DNA from: QKMZ01 sp012965515
Lineage (GTDB): Bacteria > Cyanobacteriota > Vampirovibrionia > Obscuribacterales > Obscuribacteraceae
DNA: 64,000 nt
Direction: 5' to 3'
Assembly (NCBI GenBank): GCA_937879965.1
Contig: CALFMP010000021.1
Span: 62,001 to 126,000 of the forward strand
This document shows, in pieces, positions 17,599 to 27,800 of this stretch (position 1 is its first letter; each line of letters opens with the position of its first letter). The translations under genes and the position numbers were made by a program. The notes beneath the pieces are model-generated. The model did not search any database. It saw only the letters and a program-made list of their open reading frames with translations, and was not told the DNA's origin.

Positions 17599-19005
17599 AT
17601 GCTTATGAAATTGCGGAAGCTAATACTTGGCAGCCTTCTGCTCCTTCTGTTGTTCATAAATGCAGCTGCTTTCGCTACTGATAGGAAGGACGAGAAGATC
17701 TTGTTTTTTCCTTACGCGCATTGCATCGTTTGCACGATTCAAGCTGTGACTGTGGTTAAGCCAGGAGAAGGCTGTTCTCGCGGCAAGTACCGGGTTAACG
17801 TCAAGATTGAAGATCCCATTCGTGGTGAGTATCGCAAAGGTGAACTAAGGGACTTCCTTTTCACAGATCCACCTGAAGGGTTTCTCCCTGAGGCTAATTG
17901 CGAAAGTTGTTATGGTAGGAAATGCGTGTTTGCATTCAATCGTTCTCCTATAACTCTCGAACCAGTTTCGTTGTATGCACCATTTAAATATCAAAAGTTC
18001 GACGAAAAGCAGTTGCGAAAGCTTCGCGCTGAAGTAACAAATGTAGTTGATGATGCTGGTTGTGTTGTTATAGAGCTGAAAAAAATCGAGTTGTTTGGAA
18101 AGTACCTATCCATCCAAGGACTTATTTTGGATGCTCTCCGGTGCTCGCCGTTCAAACAAGGTAACGAAATTACAATTTACTATGAAGAGCCGGTGAAAGA
18201 CTTATTGCCCGATAGTCTTCAGCTCGACGGGAAAGGCGCAAGAATGGTCTGTCGGATGTGCTCCCGGCGAAAAGGAGAGTATGGAAGCGTTAACCATCCA
18301 TTTCCACGACAGAAGTTTACTGAGCTTGATCTAAGTGATTTGAAGAAACACTACTCATCATTCGAAGAGCAACGCAAGCAGCTTGATGAAGAATTCGTCT
18401 CCTACCTACAGAAGCGATGGAATCTTGCGAAGTTAAAGGATTATTGTAAGCCAGAAACACGCCAAGTTCCGGTACCCTGGTTGGCTAACCTTGCGCCCAG
18501 CGAAGGGCACCGATGGGGTTTGAAAATGCACGACAAGGTGGATGACGATTTGGGAGATGTGCGTGTGAGTCTTTCGGATTACGTTGGTGCTCAGGCCTGT
18601 GCTTTTGCCATCATGGTTAGAAAAGGAAACGACTTCTGGTTTCCTGAAAGCGGAAATTTAGTTCTAGAGTCAATGGATGATGGGGAATTTTTTACGCTCC
18701 GCGTTAGACATGCGCTAGAGAACATCGAGATGAATAGCCGTTGGGCGAAACGGTGCCGAATTCCCGAGGAATCTAGAATTCAGTATGAGATTGCTTGTGA
18801 TGAGCTAATGTTCGATGATTCCGGAAAGAGATTCTATAAAGCGATATTGAAAAACGGCAAAAAACTAACAGCAAGGCTCGACAAGGAAGGCAATGTTTCC
18901 GCCGTATTGATCGATGGCATAGTGAGCGATGGGTGGAGTCATGCGATTCTTCACAACGATGAGAACGTAAGGTATGGCGTCGAAGTAAATAAGAGTTATC
19001 GGTAA
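17599..19005 (+). CDS. exported cysteine-rich hypothetical protein
   Basis: About 468 aa. Signal peptide MKLRKLILGSLLLLLLFINA ending near AAAFA. The exact start is open: ATGs lie at 17599 and 17605. The N-terminal third has Cys pairs (HCIVCT, CESCYGRKC) and a mid-protein VCRMCSRRKG, spacing that suggests disulfides or metal binding. The rest is charged and mixed alpha/beta. I recognise no family. It starts 9 bases after the desaturase stop and could be cotranscribed with it. Confidence 0.75.
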   Translation: MLMKLRKLILGSLLLLLLFINAAAFATDRKDEKILFFPYAHCIVCTIQAVTVVKPGEGCSRGKYRVNVKIEDPIRGEYRKGELRDFLFTDPPEGFLPEANCESCYGRKCVFAFNRSPITLEPVSLYAPFKYQKFDEKQLRKLRAEVTNVVDDAGCVVIELKKIELFGKYLSIQGLILDALRCSPFKQGNEITIYYEEPVKDLLPDSLQLDGKGARMVCRMCSRRKGEYGSVNHPFPRQKFTELDLSDLKKHYSSFEEQRKQLDEEFVSYLQKRWNLAKLKDYCKPETRQVPVPWLANLAPSEGHRWGLKMHDKVDDDLGDVRVSLSDYVGAQACAFAIMVRKGNDFWFPESGNLVLESMDDGEFFTLRVRHALENIEMNSRWAKRCRIPEESRIQYEIACDELMFDDSGKRFYKAILKNGKKLTARLDKEGNVSAVLIDGIVSDGWSHAILHNDENVRYGVEVNKSYR

Positions 19006-19088
19006 CGTTGTCTTCCCATTTTGAATTGATCGGAGCAATTTCCGGCACTGTAAATGCCAAACTTTATAAGGAAACAGTCGACAGCCGA

Positions 19089-19182
19089 TGTGGGGCGATG
19101 CCTTGCATTACCGGGCTTAGCTTACGGTAGGGCGCACGCGCCATTCAGTAACAATTAACGCGGGGGCTCATTGCATGCTCCC
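19089..19182. repeat. degenerate intergenic palindromes
   Basis: Three decayed copies of the palindrome family: about 19092-19114 (GGGCGATGCC with a damaged right arm), about 19128-19145 (GTAGGGCGCACGCGCC), and 19164-19182 (GGGCTCATTGCATGCTCCC, one mismatch pair). They lie between the convergent ends of the 470-aa and 373-aa genes. Confidence 0.6.
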
Positions 19183-19227
19183 TTTTTACTGACAATTCTT
19201 GTCTATATCTTCATCGGCGCGGCTTTT

Positions 19228-20349
19228 CTAGTGGAATTTTGATGTTTTCCAATTCGTTGGTTTTCGTCTTGTCCATTCATATTCTGAAGCACCACGCTGT
19301 GGGCTTCCAGAAATTTTTTCGAAGTTTGTGAGGTTGCGTCGAAAGGTGAAAAGCAGCCCATGGTGAACTTCTCTAGGCGGTTCAAACGTCGCCTTTAGTT
19401 GAATTGGTTTGTCGAGATACTTTGGGTGGCTATCTGGAACTGCACAAAGTGGGCACCGTAAATAGTAAACGTATCTCTCCCAGTCAGGAGGAAGACTCTT
19501 TGCGTAATCTGCCAAAGACTTGTGGCGTACGACGGTGATGCATGTACGTTCTTCTTCTGGAAATAAATAGCGCACTTTTACGCTATAGGTAACAGCTCCA
19601 ATACTAAGTGCTTTAAATCCGAATCTGTCACTTGGATGTTCATTCTCGAAGCCTTTCTTCTCTACCAGTTCTGCAGGTAGTATCAACGTGAAGTGTTCAA
19701 TTCTTTGTCCGTCTTCGTCTACTGTGTCAACCAGAGGCCAATCCCGAGGCCATGGAATAGATGTTTGCCAGGGTGAAGTAGGTTCTCTGCATATTGCAAA
19801 CACCAGGAATGCCTGCCTTGGAAGCCATTTAAATCGAAGTTGATTTCCGAATTTTGAGAGCCCCTCCACTAGAAATTCAAGCTGTAGGGGCGCTAGCTCG
19901 TGCGTCCCTTGCTGTCCACGCAAATCTATTCGAATAGGATTTTCTGAACCTAGGTACGCCAGTGTGTATCTTGAAGAACTATTGTTTCGTGAAGCATAGG
20001 TGTTACTCTCCACCCCTTTAAGCATGGAAAGAATTGACTCTATTTCCGAAGGAGTCATTTGAGTTCTTCTAAATTCGCTTAGTCTAAAAAAACTATGGCA
20101 GGGGCGAATTACTGTCCCATCGTCATAAAGTGAAAGGACGCGCCCCACTCCTACACTAGTAAGTGTGAGAAGTAGTTTTTTTGAAACCGTAATTTGTGGA
20201 TATTGATCTTGGTTCTCCTTGGCATAAATGCGTTGATAAGCTTTCCTAGTGCGATCGCTTATCATGTCTTGGCTAGAGGCGTTCGCTGAAGTTTGTGCAA
20301 GTGCTAAAAACAGCATGCACAGAAGACACTTCAGCGAGTGTATTTTCAA
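19228..20349 (-). CDS. exported hypothetical protein, 373 aa, TTG start
   Basis: Signal peptide KIHSLKCLLCMLFLALAQTSANA, followed by a mixed alpha/beta protein. A TTG at 20349 is preferred because the next ATG (residue 12) would delete the positively charged part of the signal peptide. A pair of cysteines sits in YLRCPLCAVPD near residue 305. No family recognised. It follows mmsA by 37 bases but shares no obvious function with it. Confidence 0.7.
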   Translation of the reverse strand: MKIHSLKCLLCMLFLALAQTSANASSQDMISDRTRKAYQRIYAKENQDQYPQITVSKKLLLTLTSVGVGRVLSLYDDGTVIRPCHSFFRLSEFRRTQMTPSEIESILSMLKGVESNTYASRNNSSSRYTLAYLGSENPIRIDLRGQQGTHELAPLQLEFLVEGLSKFGNQLRFKWLPRQAFLVFAICREPTSPWQTSIPWPRDWPLVDTVDEDGQRIEHFTLILPAELVEKKGFENEHPSDRFGFKALSIGAVTYSVKVRYLFPEEERTCITVVRHKSLADYAKSLPPDWERYVYYLRCPLCAVPDSHPKYLDKPIQLKATFEPPREVHHGLLFTFRRNLTNFEKISGSPQRGASEYEWTRRKPTNWKTSKFH

Positions 20350-20386
20350 ACTCGTCGCTTTGCTATTCGGAATTGTTCCAATCCTG

Positions 20387-21913
20387 CTAGCTCTTCGCCT
20401 TCCAGATGGGATCGTGGAATTTCGCGCTGCCCTTCGATGGTGCGACCCAGCGGGTCATGGTCATCTTTTGTTGGGTGTAGAAGTGCACGCTTTCCTTGCC
20501 CTGGATGTGCAAGTCGCCGAAGAATGAATTGTTCCATCCGGTGAATGGGAACCACGCCATCGGTGCGGGCACGCCGACGTTGATGCCGATCATGCCTGCG
20601 TTGAAGCGATGTTTGAATTCACGTGCGGCGCGACCACTAGACGTGTAGATGACTGCGCCATTTCCGTATTGACAGTTTTCGCCGAGCTTGATGGCGTCTT
20701 CGATTGTGTCTACGCGAACGCAGGAGAGCACTGGTCCGAAGATTTCTTCTTTAACGACAGTGTTGTCCTCTTTCAATTTGTCGAGGATAGTTGGCCCCAA
20801 GAAGTAGCCGTTTGGAGCATCTTTGACCTTCAGTTTGCGACCATCCAAAACCGGGTCGCCGCCTTCCTTGACGCCTTTGTCGATGAGCGCTGTTACTTTC
20901 GCAAGGTGCTCTCTCGAAACTACAGGACCCATGTCGATGCTTTCATCGACGTCGGTGCGGCCGACTTTCATTTTGCCTGCGGATTCAACCAATTGGGGAA
21001 TCAGCATGTCACCTGCTTCTCCGACTGGAATCGCCAAGCTGCCGGCCATGCAGCGCTCGCCTGCGCATCCGAATGCAGAAGCTTGCAGCGCTTGCACTGT
21101 TTGGTCCATGTCGGCGTCCGGCATGATGATGATGTGGTTCTTGGCACCACCGGCTGACTGCACGCGCTTGCCGTGCTTGGTGCCGGTTTCGTATACATGC
21201 TTCGCAATGGCTGTGGAGCCTACGAAGGAAATAGCTTTGATGGTTGGGTGTGTGAGCAATGCATTGACGCAATCTTTGCCGCCATGCACGATGTTGAAAA
21301 CGCCGTCCGGGAGCCCTGCTTCTTTGAGGAACTCAGCAATCATCATGCTGGTCAGCGGCACTTTTTCAGATGGTTTGAGAACGAAGGTGTTGCCGCATGT
21401 GATTGCGACGGGGTACATCCAGAGCGGCACCATCGCCGGGAAATTGAATGGCGTTATACCAGCGCAAACACCAAGCGGATGGCGCACTGTTTCAATGTCC
21501 ACGTTGCGAGCGATGTTTTCCATCGATTCGCCCATGATGAGTGAAGGCACGCCGCATGCAAATTCGACGACTTCGATGCCGCGCATACACGATGCTCTTG
21601 CTTCAGCGATTGTCTTTCCGTGCTCTCGCACTACGGACTTTGCTATGTCCTCATAGTGTATGTCGAGCAAATTTTTGAACTTGAACATAACGCGGGCGCG
21701 TTCGACAACCGGCACTTCACGCCACTCGAGAAATGCCTTTTGCGCGGCTTGTACTGCGCGATCGACGTCGTCGCTGCCGCCCATCGGAACTTTGGCAATC
21801 ACTTCACCAGTCGACGGATTATTGACCTCGCCGAATTCAGTTGCCTTCGAGTCTACCCAGGCACCATTGATCAAGAGCTTGCAAGTCGTGACCTTGTCTT
21901 GCGTGACGACCAT
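20387..21913 (-). CDS. mmsA: methylmalonate-semialdehyde dehydrogenase (CoA-acylating)
   Basis: 508 aa, typical length. Aldehyde dehydrogenase fold with the MMSDH signature: LGVCAGITPFNFPAMVPLWM, FVLKPSEKVPLT, SFVGSTAIAKHVY, and the catalytic cysteine in FGCAGERCMA, where GERCMA is specific to this subfamily. It converts methylmalonate or malonate semialdehyde plus CoA and NAD+ to propionyl-CoA or acetyl-CoA in valine, thymine or inositol breakdown. GGAGG lies 7 bases before the ATG. A promoter overlapped by a perfect inverted repeat lies just upstream, so regulated expression is likely. No other valine or inositol genes are adjacent. Confidence 0.95.
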   Translation of the reverse strand: MVVTQDKVTTCKLLINGAWVDSKATEFGEVNNPSTGEVIAKVPMGGSDDVDRAVQAAQKAFLEWREVPVVERARVMFKFKNLLDIHYEDIAKSVVREHGKTIAEARASCMRGIEVVEFACGVPSLIMGESMENIARNVDIETVRHPLGVCAGITPFNFPAMVPLWMYPVAITCGNTFVLKPSEKVPLTSMMIAEFLKEAGLPDGVFNIVHGGKDCVNALLTHPTIKAISFVGSTAIAKHVYETGTKHGKRVQSAGGAKNHIIIMPDADMDQTVQALQASAFGCAGERCMAGSLAIPVGEAGDMLIPQLVESAGKMKVGRTDVDESIDMGPVVSREHLAKVTALIDKGVKEGGDPVLDGRKLKVKDAPNGYFLGPTILDKLKEDNTVVKEEIFGPVLSCVRVDTIEDAIKLGENCQYGNGAVIYTSSGRAAREFKHRFNAGMIGINVGVPAPMAWFPFTGWNNSFFGDLHIQGKESVHFYTQQKMTMTRWVAPSKGSAKFHDPIWKAKS

Positions 21914-21948
21914 CGCGAATCCTCCGCCGGAGATATCTATTAATGCGG

Positions 21949-21980
21949 ATTAGAATAGCCTCTAAATATTCTAATGACAA
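21949..21980 (-). promoter_or_regulatory. mmsA promoter with inverted-repeat operator
   Basis: Read on the minus strand, TTGTCA (21975-21980), a 17-base spacer, then TATTCT (21952-21957). ATTAGAATA (21949-21957) and TATTCTAAT (21967-21975) form a perfect 9-bp inverted repeat with a 9-base spacer that fills the core promoter. This is the layout of a dimeric repressor site. The predicted leader is about 30 bases. Confidence 0.55.
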
Positions 21981-22053
21981 CTAGCGCGCGAATATTTCAG
22001 GCAAAGCAAAGAAATTTCTAACCTTTGTCCAGGCTGAACCCTGCTGGATTTTG

Positions 22054-22716
22054 TCAATCTTGAATGTTGTGCGGCAATGCCAGACTGTTTTCCAATTCTT
22101 CGCACATTTTCCCTATGTCGCCGGAATTGCGGGCTCGGGCAAGATCAATTTGCTTGAGACTAAGTAGGTGTTGACTGATGTTTTTCTTTTGCGCATGGCA
22201 TCGTTTGAGCTCTTCTACAATTCTTTGTCGCCGGTTGTAATAGGAGCCGTATGGCGTTGTGTAATTTCGAAAAAAACTATCATTGTCAGCTTGTTTTCTT
22301 TTTTCGTTTTGCTGCGCAATATCTTCTGCTTTTTTACTCTGGGCAGCTAAATCACTTTCGTATTTTGATAGGACTTCCTTATTGTGTTGCGCTCCTAGTG
22401 CCGACACTTCCGAGATAAACGCATTGCAGTCGTTAGAATACGCTGCATCTGTTCCACCTGCGCGCCTTTCTAAAGCATCAAATTTTCGCCATAGTGCATC
22501 CACGTTTTTTCCCGACTTGGTCAAAACCTTCAGGTTGCTGCATACCCTTTCTCGTTGTTCTTTGAAGCGACCTGGTTGTACTTGATACTGCAGAAGTTTT
22601 TCGTGATATTCACGCAGCTGAGTCTCGTAGCTGCTCGCCATAGTGGGTTGCGAAAGCTGTGCATTCAGGGCGATTAGTGCCAGCGCCGCAAGCTTCAGCA
22701 TCGAATTCGATTTCAT
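22054..22716 (-). CDS. exported helical hypothetical protein, 220 aa
   Basis: Signal peptide MKSNSMLKLAALALIALNAQ cleaved near TMASS. The mature protein is strongly charged and helical with likely coiled coil (YESDLAAQSKKAEDIAQQNE around residue 120) and four or five scattered cysteines. GGGAG sits about 8 bases before the start. No family recognised; presumably periplasmic. Confidence 0.75.
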   Translation of the reverse strand: MKSNSMLKLAALALIALNAQLSQPTMASSYETQLREYHEKLLQYQVQPGRFKEQRERVCSNLKVLTKSGKNVDALWRKFDALERRAGGTDAAYSNDCNAFISEVSALGAQHNKEVLSKYESDLAAQSKKAEDIAQQNEKRKQADNDSFFRNYTTPYGSYYNRRQRIVEELKRCHAQKKNISQHLLSLKQIDLARARNSGDIGKMCEELENSLALPHNIQD

Positions 22717-22832
22717 TGCTCTTCACTCCCAGCAAAAAACTTTCGTAATCTTTATTCCCGCCCGGGGATTCTTGACCTCGCCTTTATGGACCCAGTGCGT
22801 TAATGAAACGTAGATACGGAGGCACAGAAGTC

Positions 22833-22994
22833 ATGTTCGAGAATTACAGCTTTGCGATTTCACTTCTCTGTCTCGCCTGGGCAATAGGACATTCCCTTAA
22901 CCTTCTATTTGAAGGGCTTAGCGAAGATTCATTAAGGTCGAAGTTCAATCAGTTTGAACGTAGCCCAAAGAAGCGAGTGGCAGCAACGCGCTGA
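22833..22994 (+). CDS. small membrane protein, 53 aa
   Basis: A short frame starting MFENYSFAISLLCLAWAIGH has one hydrophobic helix followed by a basic tail. The ATG at 22833 has a strong GGAGG 10 bases upstream (22818-22822), better than the longer frame from 22803. It lies between two minus-strand exported-protein genes. Small size and lack of homology knowledge keep this tentative. Confidence 0.45.
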   Translation: MFENYSFAISLLCLAWAIGHSLNLLFEGLSEDSLRSKFNQFERSPKKRVAATR

Positions 22995-23076
22995 AATAAG
23001 TTTCTCCTCGGTCACCATATGCGGTGCGCTGCGAGTAGTTCGTTTCGCTTGTTTAGTATCCGACTAATTCAAGAAG

Positions 23077-23958
23077 TTAGTCGTGATCGCGATAGCTATC
23101 TGCGTTAGAGCGTGCTCTGTCTGCGCTTGCTTGCGCGCGATCGGCAGCGTTTCTCGCCGAGGCCGCAGCATCACTGGCGTTTACCCCTCCACCCGCTGCT
23201 GCGGAAGTGGCGCTGTTTGCGGCACCACGTGCGGCTGAAGCGGCATAGTATGCTTCATTCGCGGCCGACATGCGCGAGCTCTTGTTGCCATAGCGAGTGC
23301 GTTCTTCAGCACCGAGTGCGCGCATGGCCGCATCCTCTGCGGTTTGCCTGTATTGAGCGGCGTTGTTGTATTTGCGCTGATTGCTTTGTTGTTTTTGATA
23401 CTGTGCTTGGGCTGAGTTGCCTGATGCTGTCGAACTGGAAGAGTCACCTTCCAAGAACATACGCAGCAAATCGCGCTTTGTCATTGGGCCGCGCGGCGGA
23501 GCTGGAGCGGCCTGTTGCCCACCTCCGAACAAACCGGCAAAGGGTGTTTGCCGGACAGGTTGTTGTGGGTGAAGCGGCGACTGACTGAAGATACTGTTAT
23601 TGCGTTGAGGATATGAAAAGCCGTTACTGCCCTGATAATTATTTTGGTATCCGCCTGGATACCCGCCTTGTATGCCGTTTTGCATGCCTGGGTTGCCTTG
23701 CATGCCTTGATTGAAGCCTCCCTGCATCGGCGCTTGCTGCATCTGCCTTTGCATTTGCTCTTGATTGATGATGTTTTGTTGTCGCGCAATGCCCTGCTGC
23801 ATACCGCGGGAGTCTTCGACTTTATTGAGGAGGCGCTCCATCTCTCGCTCGCTGTCTTGAGCGTAAGCGGGAGGCAATGAAACGAGGCCAATCATGAGAG
23901 CAGCCGCCACAAAGAGGAGGTAGTGCAGTTGCCTCGGCAGTGAAATGTTCGCCATCAT
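23077..23958 (-). CDS. exported low-complexity protein (Gln/Met/Gly then Ala-rich)
   Basis: 293 aa. Signal peptide LLFVAAALMIGLVSLPPAYA. Mature part: about 60 residues rich in Gln, Met and Arg (RQQNIINQEQMQRQMQQ), a Gly/Asn/Tyr-rich stretch (about 80-120: GGYPGGYQNNYQG), then from about residue 180 an Ala/Ser/Arg-rich helical tail with repeats of ARNAADRAQASADRARSNAD type. The composition suggests a surface or matrix-associated, partly disordered protein. It starts 19 bases after the ART-like gene. No family recognised. Confidence 0.75.
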   Translation of the reverse strand: MMANISLPRQLHYLLFVAAALMIGLVSLPPAYAQDSEREMERLLNKVEDSRGMQQGIARQQNIINQEQMQRQMQQAPMQGGFNQGMQGNPGMQNGIQGGYPGGYQNNYQGSNGFSYPQRNNSIFSQSPLHPQQPVRQTPFAGLFGGGQQAAPAPPRGPMTKRDLLRMFLEGDSSSSTASGNSAQAQYQKQQSNQRKYNNAAQYRQTAEDAAMRALGAEERTRYGNKSSRMSAANEAYYAASAARGAANSATSAAAGGGVNASDAAASARNAADRAQASADRARSNADSYRDHD

Positions 23959-23977
23959 ATATAGATCTTTCTGCGCG

Positions 23978-24646
23978 TCAAGCGCGCACTTGCAGTTGCC
24001 GCAGCCGGCGCACTTCGTCGTCGAGCGTCACGTCCGGCACTTCGCCGCCCTTGAGACTGGTACCGACTTTCCGGCTCCAAATGCCCATGGTCTTCATCAA
24101 CCAGCAATCGAGACGGTCTTTCATTAGAGTCTCTTTGAGGTGGCGGATGCCCTCCATCACGCGCCCGTCTTCGAAGCTGCGGATGGTTTCCGCGCCGTTA
24201 CCCAGTCGGCGTCCGTGCATACAATGCAAGACATCGACGATGCTGCCGCAGGGAACTGGTCCCAATACGGCTAAAACAAGACCTGTGCTCTCCTCGTCGT
24301 GTGCAGCCTCGTCCTGGATGAAGTCGACTTGTATCCAGGTGCGGGCGTTAAATCGAATCTTCAGTACAACGGGCTCGCAGATGAGCGAGTTGAAGGAACC
24401 ACGTCCCATATCTCGCATGCTGGCTGCACGCGCGTACTTGAACGCATCTTGCGGTCTGGTGGAGAAGAAGCTGTAGCTGTTGCGTCCTGGCTCTATGGCG
24501 CCTGATTTGTTTATTTCCCAGCGCCGGTAGCAGTTTGTGCCGTGGTAAAGGAAGATCTCGTTGTTGTCTTTGACGTAGTCGATGCCGACAGTATCATCAG
24601 CAAACTCCGCTAAAGGAGGTGGTGGCTCGTAGTTGAAACTATTCAG
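23978..24646 (-). CDS. probable ADP-ribosyltransferase-fold protein, CTG start
   Basis: A frame open from a TGA at 24716-24718 down to 23978 contains no ATG, GTG or TTG before an internal ATG at 24418, yet the upstream part is clearly protein-like. It includes EIFLYHGTNCYRRWEINKSG and YSFFSTRPQDAFKYARAA. That pair (Y-H-G-T, then F-F-S-T with A-x2-YA) is the usual signature of the ART superfamily and of RNA 2'-phosphotransferase-like folds. The best start is CTG at 24646, with GAGG 8 bases upstream (24655-24658), giving 222 aa. Starting at 24418 would delete the signature. The third catalytic residue could not be identified, so activity is uncertain. Confidence 0.6.
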   Translation of the reverse strand: MNSFNYEPPPPLAEFADDTVGIDYVKDNNEIFLYHGTNCYRRWEINKSGAIEPGRNSYSFFSTRPQDAFKYARAASMRDMGRGSFNSLICEPVVLKIRFNARTWIQVDFIQDEAAHDEESTGLVLAVLGPVPCGSIVDVLHCMHGRRLGNGAETIRSFEDGRVMEGIRHLKETLMKDRLDCWLMKTMGIWSRKVGTSLKGGEVPDVTLDDEVRRLRQLQVRA

Positions 24647-24875
24647 TTTCCTTTCCTCAAAGTGAGCGATGTCGCTACGGCAATCTGTCCAAATGAGCCT
24701 ATGATGACCCTTGTGTCACTATTCCCGGAAAAGATAAGTTCTTAACCCGCGCACACGGATCTTATAATGTTGCCGAAAGCTGCAAAATTAACCTTGTTGA
24801 CTCGGAAAAAGCCGGAAAACCAGTAGAACTGATTACTCATTTGGAGCACCACTTATGCGGTCCAATGAGGTCATT

Positions 24876-27800
24876 CTATTCCATATATTTTTCTCGCGCT
24901 GCCTGAATGGCCGCCAAGGCTTCCTGAATGGCGTCGCGCATGGAGGCGAGCCCGTTGTCTGAAGCCAGACGGGCGCCTTGCGAGTATTGCGTGCGCATAT
25001 TGGTGAGGTCTTGCTGTACTTGCTGGCTTACTTGTTCTAGGCGGTCGCAGCCGCTGTCGATTGTCGTGATCAGCCCGGAAGTAGCTTGCTGCTTGATTTG
25101 CAGAACCTTAGTGTGGGCTGTGTTGCGTACTTCGGTCAATTGCGGGTCGGCGTCTACTGATGATGTCTCAGCAAGCTTCTTGCAGATTTGCTCTGTTTCT
25201 TGAATTTGCTTTTCTGTCGTGGCGAGTGTCGATGTCACTTCTTGAGTGCACTTCTCGATATGACCGCTTGCCTCTTTGAAGATCTCTTCCAAACCGGCTT
25301 GCTGATTGCGCCCTACCGAATCGATATTGGAGAGGCACTCGGTGACCAGATTGTGCAGTTGACCTTTCGCCGCATTGAGACTGGCTTCTAAACCCTGCAT
25401 TTGTGCATTGACCTGCAGTGTCGACTCTTCAGAGAAGCGGTGGCACATCTCTGTGGACATTGCTCGCAATATTTCCTTGCGCTCGTTGAGTTTGGGCAAT
25501 AGCGTCAAAGTGAGATGCTGTCTGCTCTTGCGAGAGAGAGTCAGTTCTGCGGTGCGAACCTGATAGTTGATGGTTTGCTCGAAATCGGACTTCGCCGACT
25601 TCAACTTGTCGCTGGACTTTTCGTTTGTGCCTTCCAACTCATCCATCATCGAGTTGACACTGCGATCCAGCAAAGCCGTAACCGTGTTCGTTTCTTCGCC
25701 CATGCGCTCCTTGAAGCGCTGGAATCGGAGTTCAACCATGTTGACGAAGCCGTCGCCGGTTTCTTTCAACTTGTTGATTACGGCATCGACCATTTGACCG
25801 ACTTCTTGTGTTCGCTTGTTTACCGTGTCTTGCATCTCTCTTTCGAGGTTGCGGGACAGCGCTTCTGTGTCGGTTCTGAATTGCTTGGACGCTTCACGCA
25901 GCTCTTCATAGCGGAGGTTGCGCTCTTCCTCGATCTGGCTATGGCTTGTCGTGAGCAATTGCTTGATGGTGTAACGACCGTTGGCGGCGGCGTCGGAGAT
26001 CTTGAGTCGCACGTCTTCGGTGATGTTTTCCAATTGCTTGGTGAAACGAGTGCCAGTCTCGGCAAGCGATGCCTCTGCCACCTTGTCGGATTCGGCGCTC
26101 TCGTTGGCGAGGCGCTCCATCTCTGCGGCCACGGCGGCTTTGATGTCCTCTACTCGTGAATTGAGCTTTTTGGCGGCTTTTGCCAATTGTTGTTCCAGCT
26201 TCTTCTGGAAGCTTGCCATTTCGGCTGCCACTGCCGCTTGTTCTTCGGCGGTCGGTTTGCGCGGTGCTTTGGGCGCGGGCGGCGGCTCTGGCTCTGCGGG
26301 CGGTTCTTCGGCAACAGGTGCCTCTTCGACAATCGCAACTGCCTCCTCTACTGCGGCGGCTGCTTCGACAGGTGCGGCTTCCGCAACTAATTCGGCTGCA
26401 GCAGGTTCTGCAACTGCTTCGGCTGCGGCTGCGGCTTCTTCTGCAACAGGCTCAGGCGCCACTTCCGGTTCCGGTATAGGCGGTGCAGGTGGTGTGGGTG
26501 GTGCAAGCGGTGCCAAAAACGGATTGCTGGCACTGATTGCCGGCGGAACGACTGGAGCGGCCGGTATCGGTGCCGGTTCGGGAGCCGCGGCTTCGACTAC
26601 TTCCGCAACAGCTTCGGTCGCAACTTCTGCTACGGGAGTTTCGTATACTTCCGGAACCGATGGTTGTTCCCAGCCATCATCTGCTGCAGTTTCGGCTGGT
26701 GCTGCGATTTCCGCTGCCGCTGTCTGCTCGTCACCGACGGATGGTTGTGTTTTGAACGATTCCTGAAATTCCGCCCAGCCTGGAGGAGTTTCCTGATCGG
26801 GCACGAAACCGCTTTCGTAAGAAACTTGTTGCGCATCGGCGGAGGCGAAATCCGATGCTGTCGTGTTCGACGCGTAAGCAGCCGGCTCTTCGTAAGTAGA
26901 TTGACTTTCCAGCAGACCGCTTAAGGCTTCGGCAAGACCAGCGTCTTGTTGTTGAGCCGATTCGGGCAAAACTTCAGACGCGGTCGGTGTATCCCAACTT
27001 TGCCATTCATCAGGCGATTGTTCTTCTTGCTGCAATGGGAAAAGCGGTGTTGCGCCAGACTCCGGCACATCTTCCGGAGTTTCCCAGCCGAACAGCTCTG
27101 CCGACTCTTGTACTTGTCCGGCGGCTGCTGACGGCGTCGCCGGTGCTGCTGTCGGCTGAGCCGGGGCACCACCAGGGCTTTGCTTGACTTTGGAAAGCTT
27201 GAGATTGAGTCTGTCGAAGAGAGAAAGATTGGATTCGTCAACCGCTGGTGCGGCTTCTTCTGCCACTTCCGCAGGTTGTGCGTATGCTACCGGTTCTGCT
27301 TCGGCATAAACCTGAGGCTCGGCTTCCGCATAAACTTGCGGCTCCGCCTCTGCGTAGACTTGCGGTTCGGCTTCTGCATAAACCTGTGGTTCTGCCATTT
27401 GTGGTGTCGGTTCGCCATAAGGCTCAGCAGGCTGAGCTTCCGCTTGCGCTTCGGTGTACTCTGCGTATGTCTCCGCAGGTGGTGCCTCAAACACCGGTGC
27501 GGGAGCTTCCGCCACTGGTTCTGGTGCGGGAGCAGGGGCTGGCGCTTCCGGCTTCTTCGGCGGTGCGCCGAATTGCTGATAGATGCCTGTTTCGACTTGG
27601 AATGCCACAGGGTCTCCACCTGTTTGCGGGCGAATTGCTTGTGGGCGAATTTGTTGTGGTTGTCCGCTGCCTTTAACCGGCGGCGGCAAGAAAGGTTGCG
27701 CTGGGGTTCCAACGGGCATCCACGGCTGCTCTATGTTCTCTACTGCCGGCGGCGTGGCATGGGCAGGATCATTGCCGGCTGCAGATGCGGCAAATGCGGC

